This document shows positions 53,997 through 62,678 of a DNA stretch of 64,000 bases, in pieces. Location of the stretch: NCBI GenBank assembly GCA_036961355.1, contig JBALVL010000023.1, positions 1 through 64,000 of the forward strand, in the 5' to 3' direction. The position numbers and the translations under genes were made by a program. The stretch is from Motiliproteus sp036961355 (GTDB lineage Bacteria > Pseudomonadota > Gammaproteobacteria > Pseudomonadales > Balneatricaceae). The notes under the pieces were generated by a model. It made no database searches, was not told the origin of the DNA, and was given only the letters and a program-made list of their open reading frames with translations. Position 1 is the stretch's first letter, and the number at the start of each line of letters is the position of its first letter.

Positions 53997-54039
53997 TTCA
54001 GGTTAGCGCAATCGTATTTACGTAGGTCCTCTTTATTCG

Positions 54040-54405
54040 TTACGAAACTTCGATCTCAAGTTGTTCCTCGTCAATCGACATGTCCTCTTCAACGGATATA
54101 GATGGCTTACGTGCCCCTTTTTTGTGGGCCAACTTCTCTTTGGCCTTAGCCAACTGCCGGTCGATCTTGTCTCTTAAAGCATCGATGGCTACGTAAAGAT
54201 TCTCACCAGACGCCTTGGCAAATACGTCCTTGCCCTTGACATGCAGGGTCGCCTCAACCTCATTCTGGCGCTCAGACTGCTCAATGATGACCTGTGCTGA
54301 GCTAATCTCTCCAAACCGATCCTGACTGGCCTCCAACCACTCTTCAATCTTTTCCTGTAATGCGGGAGACACTTTACTGTGACGGTTATTGATATTGATC
54401 TTCAT
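54040..54405 (-). CDS. hpf: Ribosome hibernation promoting factor-like protein
   Basis: A 121-aa protein of the HPF/RaiA (sigma-54 modulation) family, which binds the 30S subunit and stabilises resting ribosomes. Features are the start MKININNRHSKVSPALQEKI, HVKGKDVFAKASGENLYVAIDAL, and KIDRQLAKAKEKLAHKK. The C-terminus is an acidic tail (EEDMSIDEEQLEIEVS). AAGGA precedes the ATG. It is monocistronic and not next to rpoN, so it is probably a second paralogue. It lies within the segment that separates pqqH from ercS. Confidence 0.88.
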   Translation of the reverse strand: MKININNRHSKVSPALQEKIEEWLEASQDRFGEISSAQVIIEQSERQNEVEATLHVKGKDVFAKASGENLYVAIDALRDKIDRQLAKAKEKLAHKKGARKPSISVEEDMSIDEEQLEIEVS

Positions 54406-54826
54406 CGTTGATTCCTTACTGCAGGCTGCTGCAGATTTTTAGAGGAGGGACAATTTATTTATACGCCTTTAGGGTTTGCTTTCAACGGTATTTCAGCCCC
54501 TTTTAGCATTACCTTATGACTTGGGTCAAAATAGATGACCTTGAGAATTATCCGAAATATTTTGTTTGGATCAAATCACAACTAAACCTTGAATCCCTGC
54601 GGCCGTTTTGCCGCATCAGGAGCCATCTATCGCCATTGAGATAATGTCTCATTTGGGGCCAGCTTCAGACGCATATGGCGCGTTGGGTCATGTCATTTTC
54701 ATGATCACTCCCATAGCTGCGTAGAGAGCCACTATCCCTGCGCAACAGTTAACCCAGACATAGTTTATTTAACGGCTGTATGTTGATCTCAACTGCTCAG
54801 TATACTCTATGTATTGAAGGGCTAGA
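54406..54826. other. Intergenic region between hpf and ercS 3' end
   Basis: These 421 bp contain the hpf promoter side and the 3' flank of ercS. I see no gene, strong hairpin or repeat in it. Confidence 0.4.
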
Positions 54827-56992
54827 TCACGGTTGTTGCTGCTGCAACAGGTGACTCATCAGTGCCCGTAGCTTACCCGGCTTAAGCGGTTTGTTGAGTC
54901 GGATTAAGTTTTTCTGCTGGAACAATTGCCGTAACTCGTTGCTGCGATCGGCGGTAATAATGATCGCCGGTGCTACTGGCTGATTGCTGGCGCGGTAGTG
55001 CTGAGTTAGCTGCTCGATCACCTCAACCCCGGTTGCACCTTTGTCGAGATGGTAGTCGGCCAGAATAATGTCGGCGCGGTTACCGTTGTAGGCTTTGAGG
55101 GCCTGTTGGGCATTTTCAACCGTTTCGACCTGGCACTGCCATTGCTCAAGGAGGGCACGCATGCCGACACGAATTGACTCTTCGTTCTCAATCACCAGCA
55201 CCCGAACGCCGCTCAGGTCTGCCCCCATTAACATTGAGGCCGGCGGGTTCAGGGTTTGTTGAGGCTGTTGCTTGCTGATCGGTACCAGAATCGAGAAGCA
55301 GGAGCCAGAGCCCGGACGTGACCGTACCTCGATCGGGTGGTTGAGCATCTTGGCGATCCGTTCGACGATCGCCAGACCCAATCCCACACCTTGCTCGCGA
55401 CTGTTACTCGATTGTTTGGCGTTGTCGAGCTGGTGGAACTCATGAAAAATTTCCTGCCGTTTGTCCTCGGGAATCCCCGAGCCTGTATCGATCACCTGAA
55501 ACTCCAACTGGTCACCGCGGCGTCGGCATCCCAGCACAATACCGCCGTGATCGGTGTAACGGATCGCATTGCTGATGAAGTTACGAAGAATACGGATCAG
55601 CAGGTGTGAATCGCTTAGGACCGTGACACTGCTGCTGACCGCTCTGAAGCGCAGGCCCGATTTCGCGGCGACCTGCTCGGTTTCGGATTGCAAACTGCGG
55701 ATCAATTGATCGGCGCTGAACAGGCTCAGATCGGCAGTCACGGCATTGGCATCGAGCTTGGCGATATCGAGCAGGTCGGTCAGCAGCGCTTCGGCACCTT
55801 CCAGAGCAACATGGGTCCGCTCGACCAGTTGCTGACTGTCGTTTTCCAGCTCTTTGCCTTGTAGTGCCGAGACCAGCAAACGGGCGGCGTTAAGCGGTTG
55901 TAGCAGGTCGTGGCTTGCTGCGGCCAGGTATTTATCTTTGCTGGCGTTAGCGTCTTCGGCTTCCTGCTTAGCGGCATGCAGGGCTTTTTCAATCTGGTTT
56001 CGTTCGACAATCTCCTGTCGCAGGTGCTGGTTAACAGCACTCAACTGGTTGTTGACCGAGCTGAGTTCGTGGGTGCGGTCAACCACCCGTTGTTCAAGCT
56101 CGCTGTTGAGCTGGTAAAGCTGTGATTCGGCTTGTTTACGGGCGGTGATATCTTGCACGAAGGCTTCGATTAGCCCCAGTTGGCAGTCTTTAAGCAGCAC
56201 GTTGGTGGAGATACTCACCGCGTTACCATCACGGGTTTTGAGTTGTGTTTCGAAACCAACTTTCTGACCATCGCGTTGCAATAGCTTGAGCAGGCGGTGG
56301 TAATCCTCGGAGAAGAACAGTTGCTGGCCGATATCGCCGATCTGTTGAAACTCCGCTACCGAATCGTAGCCACAGATACGTGCGATCGCCGGGTTTGCTG
56401 CGGTTATCGGGCCGTCGATTTTGGCCTGAAAAATACCGTGTAGCGCGTTTTCAAACAGCCACTCGTAGCGCTCTTTCTCCTGTTCCAGTTCGTCGATCTT
56501 GCCGAGCAGTTCGGGGTAATAACTCTTACGTGCCGAGAAGTCTCCCAGGCCGATCAGGTTTTGTAACATCGCCTGATCGTGGCTGATCGGGCTTTCGGGT
56601 GTCGACCTAGGATGGGCTGTGGATTGCTGAGCGTTTTCATCGTTGGCGTTGCTGTTGTTATCAGGAATAGGATCAGGTTCGGGCTTAGGTTGTGGCCGGG
56701 GGTAGTTCGGTGGCGGTACCCGAGGTTGCGGTGCCGAGGGATCCAAGACTATCGGTTTGGTTTTCGCTTTGGATCCTGTAGCCAACGGATGTGATGGCAG
56801 TACCGAAAACGGTGATTTTGGCGTCGCCTGTGAAGAGAGCTTTTGTGAAGAAGATGCCAGTGAAGACGTTACCTGTGAAGAGGCCCCCTCCGAAGAGAGA
56901 TCCGCCGAGGCCGGTGTATCGGTCATGGCATTCTCTGAGGCGCAGGTGTCGGCAGTTGCAGGCGGGGCTGAAGGGTCAGAGTGCTTCCTCAT
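54827..56992 (-). CDS. ercS: Hybrid sensor kinase, ErcS-like
   Basis: A 721-aa soluble hybrid kinase. A Ser/Pro-rich disordered N-terminus (to about residue 130) is followed by a PAS domain (WLFENALHGIFQAKIDGPITAANPAIARI as landmark pieces), a coiled coil, HisKA (AAASHDLLQPLNAARL), HATPase (NFISNAIRYTDHGG, DTGSGIPEDKR, GVGLGLAIVERI) and a receiver (ADIILADYHLDKG). ErcS acts in the Pseudomonas cascade that controls ethanol oxidation. ATG 56992 overlaps the ercA 3' end by 17 bp, behind AGGTGG; ATG 57007 is also in frame. The assignment rests on domain order plus neighbours. Confidence 0.87.
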   Translation of the reverse strand: MRKHSDPSAPPATADTCASENAMTDTPASADLSSEGASSQVTSSLASSSQKLSSQATPKSPFSVLPSHPLATGSKAKTKPIVLDPSAPQPRVPPPNYPRPQPKPEPDPIPDNNSNANDENAQQSTAHPRSTPESPISHDQAMLQNLIGLGDFSARKSYYPELLGKIDELEQEKERYEWLFENALHGIFQAKIDGPITAANPAIARICGYDSVAEFQQIGDIGQQLFFSEDYHRLLKLLQRDGQKVGFETQLKTRDGNAVSISTNVLLKDCQLGLIEAFVQDITARKQAESQLYQLNSELEQRVVDRTHELSSVNNQLSAVNQHLRQEIVERNQIEKALHAAKQEAEDANASKDKYLAAASHDLLQPLNAARLLVSALQGKELENDSQQLVERTHVALEGAEALLTDLLDIAKLDANAVTADLSLFSADQLIRSLQSETEQVAAKSGLRFRAVSSSVTVLSDSHLLIRILRNFISNAIRYTDHGGIVLGCRRRGDQLEFQVIDTGSGIPEDKRQEIFHEFHQLDNAKQSSNSREQGVGLGLAIVERIAKMLNHPIEVRSRPGSGSCFSILVPISKQQPQQTLNPPASMLMGADLSGVRVLVIENEESIRVGMRALLEQWQCQVETVENAQQALKAYNGNRADIILADYHLDKGATGVEVIEQLTQHYRASNQPVAPAIIITADRSNELRQLFQQKNLIRLNKPLKPGKLRALMSHLLQQQQP

Positions 56993-58145
56993 ACACCACC
57001 TCGACATCGCGTTTGTTGGATTTTCGTGGGTTGGTCAGGATACAGGGGTCTTTGAGTGCCTGTTTCGATAACATCGGTATATCGCTGCTGCTGACGCCGG
57101 CATCTTTTAGCCGTTGCGTCAGGCCGACTTCGCGCTTGAGTGCCTGGACATCGTGCAGCAGTCTTTGTTTGATGGTGTTGCGGTCCATGCCGCGGGTATC
57201 GATGCCGATAGTATCGGCGATCACCTTGAAGCGATCTTCGGCGGAGGTGTAGTTAAAGTCGATCACATGCTCCAGCAAAATTGAGTTACATAGTCCGTGC
57301 GGCAGGTCGAGGTAGCCCCCCAGGCTGTGCGACATGGCGTGTACCGCACCTAGAATCGCGTTAGAAAATGCCAGCCCCGCTTTCATACTGCCCAGCATCA
57401 CCGCTTCGCGCAGTGCCAGATCCTGTGGATTGGCGACCAGCGCGCTGAGGTTGCCCGATACCAGCTTGATCGCTTCGAGCGCGTGCATGTCGGTGAGGGG
57501 GCCGCTGGCGGTAGAGACATAAGCTTCGATCGCGTGGACCAAAGCATCAACGCCGGTGCAGGCGGTCAGGAAGGGATCCATGGTGGTGGTGGTTTCGGGA
57601 TCGATCAGCGACACATCGGGAACCACCGCTTTGCTGATAATCGAGATTTTACTGCGGGTCAGCGGATCAGAGATGATGGCGAACTGTGACACATCGGCCG
57701 AAGTGCCGGCAGTGGTCGGAATGAAAATCAGTGGCGGGATGGGGGCATGAATCTGATCAACACCCTCAAAGGTAAGAATGTGGCCGCGGTTGGCACTGAC
57801 GATGCCGATCCCTTTGGCGCAGTCCATCGGGCTGCCACCGCCGATGGCCACGATGACGTTGCAGTTTTCCTGCTCGTAGAAGGCGGCACCACGCATCACC
57901 TCTTCGGTACGCGGGTTGGGGCTGACATCGGTGTAAAGCCGGTAGTCGATGTCCAGTTCCTGCAGGCTGGCTTCAACATCGGCGACCCAGCCTGCCGCCT
58001 GAACACCGGGATCAGAAACGATCAATACGCGGTTGGCACCGAAGGTTCGGGCGAAGTTACCGACGGTTTTGCGGGCGCCGACGCCAAAAATAATCTCGGG
58101 CGAGACAAACTTACGCAAATTTGAGATAGGACTGCTCTGACTCAT
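56976..58145 (-). CDS. ercA: Iron-containing alcohol dehydrogenase, ErcA-like
   Basis: A 389-aa group III (iron-dependent) alcohol dehydrogenase fold. The NAD-binding motif is GGGSPMDCAKG, followed by PTTAGTSADVS. Metal-ligand positions are in GVDALVHAIEAY (Asp/His region), HAMSHSLGG and LPHGLCNSILLEHV. In Pseudomonas the homologue ErcA, beside ErcS, has a regulatory role in ethanol oxidation. It is translationally coupled to ercS by overlap. Confidence 0.9.
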   Translation of the reverse strand: MSQSSPISNLRKFVSPEIIFGVGARKTVGNFARTFGANRVLIVSDPGVQAAGWVADVEASLQELDIDYRLYTDVSPNPRTEEVMRGAAFYEQENCNVIVAIGGGSPMDCAKGIGIVSANRGHILTFEGVDQIHAPIPPLIFIPTTAGTSADVSQFAIISDPLTRSKISIISKAVVPDVSLIDPETTTTMDPFLTACTGVDALVHAIEAYVSTASGPLTDMHALEAIKLVSGNLSALVANPQDLALREAVMLGSMKAGLAFSNAILGAVHAMSHSLGGYLDLPHGLCNSILLEHVIDFNYTSAEDRFKVIADTIGIDTRGMDRNTIKQRLLHDVQALKREVGLTQRLKDAGVSSSDIPMLSKQALKDPCILTNPRKSNKRDVEVVYEEAL

Positions 58146-58476
58146 TAAAAGTAAGACTCTTTATCGGGTTTTATTGTTATAGGTCGATCATCTGTCGATG
58201 TGAACACTATACCAAAGGGCCGTGCTGTTTGGCTGTTAGTCGTTGGCGGTATCTGTAGGGGACAGTTGTAAGGATAACGCCCTAGCCATACGACAATGCA
58301 GATATCTATTCCCTGCTAACGATTGTCTGTTTGCTGTTAATAGCACAGATTTCAGATCTATCCACAAATACTGTGGATAGATCTGTTCATAGATTCGGTA
58401 CAGTTGCCAGGCAGCCCCCACGGGCACTGGATTTCGGCGGGTTGATCAGGATTTAACCGTCGGCTGGTTTGTGCGC
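58146..58476. promoter_or_regulatory. Upstream region of ercA
   Basis: These 331 bp lie between the ercA start and the 3' end of the NosR-like gene. Apart from the long palindrome listed separately, nothing is recognised. Confidence 0.4.
58353..58385. promoter_or_regulatory. 14-bp perfect palindrome upstream of ercA
   Basis: CAGATCTATCCACA (58353-58366) and its exact complement TGTGGATAGATCTG (58372-58385) flank a 5-nt spacer AATAC. There is no T tract. It could be an operator for ercA, or a terminator stem for the converging end of the NosR-like transcript. Confidence 0.7.
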
Positions 58477-60807
58477 TCAGGAAGCCGGTTGGATGCTAAC
58501 CGATTGCGCCTGCACGCGTTTATTGTCGACCTCTTTGGCGGTGATCACACGGCGGTTGCGTTTCGCCTGCTGTAACGAGACGACACACTGCTTGGGGTCG
58601 TTAAGGATCACCACACACTCCAGACATTGGATACATTCGTCGTAGTCGATGCTGCCATCTTTACCAATCGCATCGATGCCACAGCGGCGCTTACACAGTT
58701 GGCAGGGGCTGCCACACTGCTCAACTCGATCCAGCCACTTAAACCGGCTTAACCGGCCTAGGATCGCTAAGCCTGCGCCCAGGGGGCAGAGGTAGCGGCA
58801 GTAAAACTTGTGTACCACCATGCCCAGGGCCAGCAAAATAATTGCGTACAGCACAAACGGCCAATTTCGTACGAATAGGAGTGTCATGCTGGTTTTGAAC
58901 GGCTCCACTTCGGCCAGTTGTTCGGCCAGCGTCAATGAGTAAAACGCCGTTGTCACTAAGCCGACCAATAGCGGGTATTTGATCAATACCAAGCGTCGGT
59001 GCCAGTGTGGTTTGATCTTCCATTGGCGGATGTTTAAACGTTGCGCCACTGCAGCGAGCATCTCTTGCAGGGCACCAAAGGGACAGAGCCAGCCGCAATA
59101 GAGTCCGCGCCCCCATAAAAACAAGCTGATAAAAGTGTAACTCCATAAGATGAAAATAATTGGATCGAGCAGGAACAGGTTGAAATCGAATCCGTCGTAC
59201 AGCGCCAACAGCAGGGTGTAGATATTGACGACCGATAGCTGGCCCTGGGCGTAGATGCCGATAAACACCAGCGTAAAAGTCAGGTAGCCCCAGCGAAAGC
59301 GAGTCATCGTCTGGCTGTTATGACTAAGGCTTCGCTGTTTGATAAACACCCAGCTTAATAAGGCTAACGCGATGGTCAGGATGGCGATCTGCGGGACCTT
59401 GCCTTGCCAAATGCGCAGCCATAAAGGCACCGGCTTTATCGTTTCTATCTCAACCCAGTCGAACAGGTTCTCGGGAAGTTGGTAATTATGATCAAAGCCC
59501 GCCTGGTCGTGGATCAGTGGGTTCCGTGCCAGATCGACGTTGAGTACCAGCGACGCTTGGGCGGCGGGGTTAAATCCGGCGTGACCTTTGATACGAAACA
59601 GATGGCCGCGATCAAACGCCGGCATGGTATCGGTGATAAAGGGCAGTTGCGCGATGTTGTCTTCGTCGAGTTGGTTGAGATCGCGTAGCTCGATCGACAA
59701 TCCCTGCTGCATCAGTGCGATCCGTCCGGGCACGGTTCCCGGCTTGAAATCATGGCGTACATGGGCAAAAGGCCCGCGTGAAAATACCGCCAGTACCTGT
59801 TCATCGGCTTTGATCGAATCAAGCAGCTGTTGGTAGCGCGTATCGCCCAGTAGATTACGGCCGATGATCGGTGCATTGAGGTAAGCAAAATAGACCTCGC
59901 TGAACAGCGCTTCATCTTCGGGGCTGTCTTGATACGCGTCCAGATTCAGGACAGCGTAACTATCGAGGTCTTGTCCCAATTGTTGTTCGGCCTCCTCGCG
60001 GGAAAGCCGCCAGCGCTGCAGATAACCCCGTTCGAGCAGTTGCTCACCGCTGAGCGGTTGGTAGAGGTCCGGTTTTGGCTGGGCTGCGACCGGCAGGGCA
60101 AAACCTTCAAGCTTGTTTCGGGCGACCTGTAGTGCTGATGAGAGCACGGTATCGTTGATGATGATCACCGACACTGTGGCTTTGGTGACGCCATCGATAT
60201 AGACCGGGCCACCATTGTTATTACCACCACGGCTGTTACCAGTTCTGTTGGAACCGCCACCGATCACAATCGGGTCGGTGAGTGAGCGGTCGTTGTATTG
60301 ATCGACAAAATCAAACAACGGCTGCTGACCCAGTCCGTGCAGAAATACCGGCTCGTGGTGGTCAAGCACTTTGACGCCACTGAAGCGACCGTCGGCGCGC
60401 AAGCCAATCATCAGTTTGATCGGCTTGCCGGCAAAACCGGCCAGATCACTCAAGTCGTTGGATTCGTAAGCGTACCCCAACAGTTGTTGCAATTGATAAA
60501 CGGGGTAGACCGGAAAGTCGGTCAGTTTGTCTTCGATGCGGGTTGCTTTGGGAAAGAGCGTTTGGATGATCGGCCGGTAACCGGCCAGCTCACTGTCGGA
60601 GGTGCTGGCGCTAGCTTGATGAACGTTAGCCTGTTGGGCGACAGAGCTATCGGCTCGGACGGATAACGGATTCAACAATAACGTTACCAGCAACGTTGTT
60701 GTTAGCAGCGTCTTGAAGGCATTCAAAAAAGCCCCCGAGGAAACCATAAATGAGACGTTGATAAGCCGCTCCTTGCTAGTGCGGTTCAGTCTTTGCTGCC
60801 CCGTCAT
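58477..60807 (-). CDS. NosR/NirI-like flavin and iron-sulfur membrane protein
   Basis: A 776-aa protein: N-terminal signal/anchor, then a periplasmic FMN-binding domain with the flavinylation motif DGVTKATVS (candidate Thr211), preceded by an unusual Gly/Asn-rich insert (GGGSNRTGNSRGGNNNGG). About five transmembrane helices follow, with CGWLCPFGALQE and CRYLCPLGAGLAI, and a ferredoxin-type C-terminus (CGSPCQLCKRRC, CIQCLECV). It should move electrons across the inner membrane. No nosZ or nir genes are present, so its partner here is unknown. ATG 60747 is an alternative start. Confidence 0.85.
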   Translation of the reverse strand: MTGQQRLNRTSKERLINVSFMVSSGAFLNAFKTLLTTTLLVTLLLNPLSVRADSSVAQQANVHQASASTSDSELAGYRPIIQTLFPKATRIEDKLTDFPVYPVYQLQQLLGYAYESNDLSDLAGFAGKPIKLMIGLRADGRFSGVKVLDHHEPVFLHGLGQQPLFDFVDQYNDRSLTDPIVIGGGSNRTGNSRGGNNNGGPVYIDGVTKATVSVIIINDTVLSSALQVARNKLEGFALPVAAQPKPDLYQPLSGEQLLERGYLQRWRLSREEAEQQLGQDLDSYAVLNLDAYQDSPEDEALFSEVYFAYLNAPIIGRNLLGDTRYQQLLDSIKADEQVLAVFSRGPFAHVRHDFKPGTVPGRIALMQQGLSIELRDLNQLDEDNIAQLPFITDTMPAFDRGHLFRIKGHAGFNPAAQASLVLNVDLARNPLIHDQAGFDHNYQLPENLFDWVEIETIKPVPLWLRIWQGKVPQIAILTIALALLSWVFIKQRSLSHNSQTMTRFRWGYLTFTLVFIGIYAQGQLSVVNIYTLLLALYDGFDFNLFLLDPIIFILWSYTFISLFLWGRGLYCGWLCPFGALQEMLAAVAQRLNIRQWKIKPHWHRRLVLIKYPLLVGLVTTAFYSLTLAEQLAEVEPFKTSMTLLFVRNWPFVLYAIILLALGMVVHKFYCRYLCPLGAGLAILGRLSRFKWLDRVEQCGSPCQLCKRRCGIDAIGKDGSIDYDECIQCLECVVILNDPKQCVVSLQQAKRNRRVITAKEVDNKRVQAQSVSIQPAS

Positions 60808-61186
60808 TAGTGATCATTGTCACTGGAACCTTGTTACTAGGAATTTGTTACTAGGAATTCGTTATTAGCCCCATGCTAGGCCGATCAGCAAAAGCAACAA
60901 TTCGACTTCGGCGTTGTCTGTTTACGACTTAAGGAGGAGGGGAGGTCAATACAGGGTGTAGCCCGACCGTCTGATAGCCCATTCTGAGCTAGTTTGATCG
61001 TTTGGGTGGGGGTCTGCGGACCGACAGACTTGGAACCGAAACAGCGTGTTTTTAGCAGGTCAATTGTGGCGCTACCAAAGGGTGACCAAATGCGCAGCAA
61101 AGACCGATATTAGTCACTTAGCACAATTATCAATACTGCTCCCGACGTTTTAAACGTATTCCATAAAACCTGTTTGGGGCCAGAAA
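60808..61186. promoter_or_regulatory. Divergent region between the NosR-like gene and the porin
   Basis: No gene is seen in these 379 bp. A 14-bp tandem repeat (listed) lies near the NosR-like start, and GGGG precedes the porin ATG. Promoters for both genes must lie here. Confidence 0.4.
60831..60871. repeat. 14-bp tandem repeat upstream of the NosR-like gene
   Basis: TTGTTACTAGGAAT occurs twice (60831-60844, 60845-60858), followed by a decayed third unit TCGTTATTAGCCC. Confidence 0.85.
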
Positions 61187-62323
61187 ATGAAAAATAATAA
61201 GTGGTTGAAGAAGATGTTACCGGTAGCAGTGGTATTGGGTATGAGTACTCAGGCCGGTGCGGCGATCACCTTGTATGATGCAGACCAAACCAACTTTACC
61301 GTGGATGGTTTGCTGAATACTTTTTTGGTCAGCAACGAAACTACAGACAAGGTAGACAACACTACCCGGAATCAATCTCGGGTGATGATGGGCTTCCTGC
61401 CAAACTATATCGGTTTTAATTTTGGCAAACAGGTCGATGACCTAAAACTGGGTGCCCGGTCATCGTTCTGGGTATCGATAAATGATAGTGATCTGCACCG
61501 CGCTAATGGTGCGACGCATGGTTTTACTGATACAGGCATCGATGTCCGTCAGTTCTACGCCACCGCCGGTTCTGGCTGGGGTGAGGTGCTGATCGGTAAA
61601 GATTTCGCACTGTTTAACCGTAGCAATATCCTTAACGATGAAATGCTATTGGGATATGGCCAGACGATGACTGTGTCGGCCGATGCCAACAACGTCGCTT
61701 TCGGTAATATTGGCGCTGGCTACCTGTACCCGTTCCCTGTTTCTCAGGTGACATACCGTTCGCCCAAGAGCGGTGGTTTCCAGATCGCAGCCGGTCTGCT
61801 TGATCCCAATAAGAGCTCGACCACCTCGCAAGAGAGTGCACCGCGTATCGAAGCGGAGCTGACTTTTGACCGTGAATTTGATAACGGTTCGTATAAGTTA
61901 TGGCTCGGGGGGATGACCCAGTCGTCTGAAGAGCTAGACGGTAGCAATCAGGTTGACTCCGATGGCGTCTCATACGGTGCCAATTTTAAGCTGGCAGGGT
62001 TCTCGATAACGGCATCCGGTTTTGATGCTAGTGGTATCGGTGCTTCAGGCCTGGGAAATGTTGTGACCAATAACAACGCCGATGTGAAAGGCACACTGGT
62101 ACAGGCCTCTTACAGTTTTGGCAGCGAGCGGCTGGTGGCTTCTTACGGTGAAAACAAAGGGGGTACGACCGTCGATGCCAGCGACCTTGATCTGGAAAAC
62201 TCGGCGGTAGCCTGGTTCCATAAGGTCAATGATAACTTCCAGTTGGTGGCCGAATACAACATGGCTGAAACCGAAACGAAAGAGGTTAGTTCTATCGCAG
62301 TCGGTGCCGTGTTGTCTTACTAA
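61187..62323 (+). CDS. Outer-membrane porin
   Basis: A 378-aa outer-membrane beta-barrel. The signal peptide is LPVAVVLGMSTQAGA. The body has alternating strands ending in aromatic residues (VMMGFLPNYIGFNFGKQ, YATAGSGWGEVLIGKDFALF), and the protein ends in VGAVLSY with a terminal aromatic for barrel assembly. It resembles marine porins that let small alcohols and organic acids enter. It sits beside the PQQ/Erc genes, which fits that. A terminator follows. Confidence 0.87.
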   Translation: MKNNKWLKKMLPVAVVLGMSTQAGAAITLYDADQTNFTVDGLLNTFLVSNETTDKVDNTTRNQSRVMMGFLPNYIGFNFGKQVDDLKLGARSSFWVSINDSDLHRANGATHGFTDTGIDVRQFYATAGSGWGEVLIGKDFALFNRSNILNDEMLLGYGQTMTVSADANNVAFGNIGAGYLYPFPVSQVTYRSPKSGGFQIAAGLLDPNKSSTTSQESAPRIEAELTFDREFDNGSYKLWLGGMTQSSEELDGSNQVDSDGVSYGANFKLAGFSITASGFDASGIGASGLGNVVTNNNADVKGTLVQASYSFGSERLVASYGENKGGTTVDASDLDLENSAVAWFHKVNDNFQLVAEYNMAETETKEVSSIAVGAVLSY

Positions 62324-62678
62324 CGCTTCTTAGCAGCCGATCGTACGTTGTGTAACAAGATCCGCTGCATACTTTTTGATTCGGGTTTCCCCAGCCCGGA
62401 TGATTCCAAGCAGATCAGTTCAAAAGCCGGCTTGAAGTCTAGATTAATGGCCTGCCGATAAAGCAGAATGTGAACTGTTCCCCTTCAGGGCTCACATTGA
62501 TAAAGCCCGATGCGATTACTCGCACCGGGCTTTTTGTTGCTTTTTTTCAGACTTTTTAAAACACATCGGTTAAGCGACAGATGATCCATCTCGGGGGGGT
62601 AAACGGTTCTGAAGTAGTATGTTGCCGGGGGGTGGTCAGAATTAGAATGGATTCATTTGATTCAATCAGGGGGCCGGG
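62324..62678. other. Gap between porin and FIST genes
   Basis: These 355 bp hold an inverted repeat AATGTGA (62467-62473) / TCACATT (62492-62498) and the terminator listed separately. No gene is seen. Confidence 0.45.
62502..62535 (+). terminator. Terminator downstream of the porin
   Basis: A 13-bp stem with one mismatch (62502-62514 with 62521-62533), loop ATTACT, runs into T5. Confidence 0.85.

Larger units (their letters stand above)
53167..54039. other. Gene-poor island edge with decayed repeats
   Basis: No intact gene is seen in these 873 bp. A small dyad CCTGAC AGA GTCAGG (53358-53372) follows lysR. Two related ~110-bp segments are listed separately. A dyad AGGGATAG (53923-53930) / CTATCCCT (53944-53951) lies near the right end. 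A 20-residue frame from ATG 53808 is too short to call. Confidence 0.5.

Noticed and set aside
42547..54826. Insertion sequence, integrase or CRISPR at the island edges
   Set aside because: No transposase or integrase frame, no terminal inverted repeats with target duplications, and no regular repeat-spacer array were seen; only decayed two-copy repeats.
58477..60807. Part of a nitrous oxide reductase cluster
   Set aside because: No nosZ, nosD, nosF or nosL gene is in the window; neighbours are Erc and porin genes.
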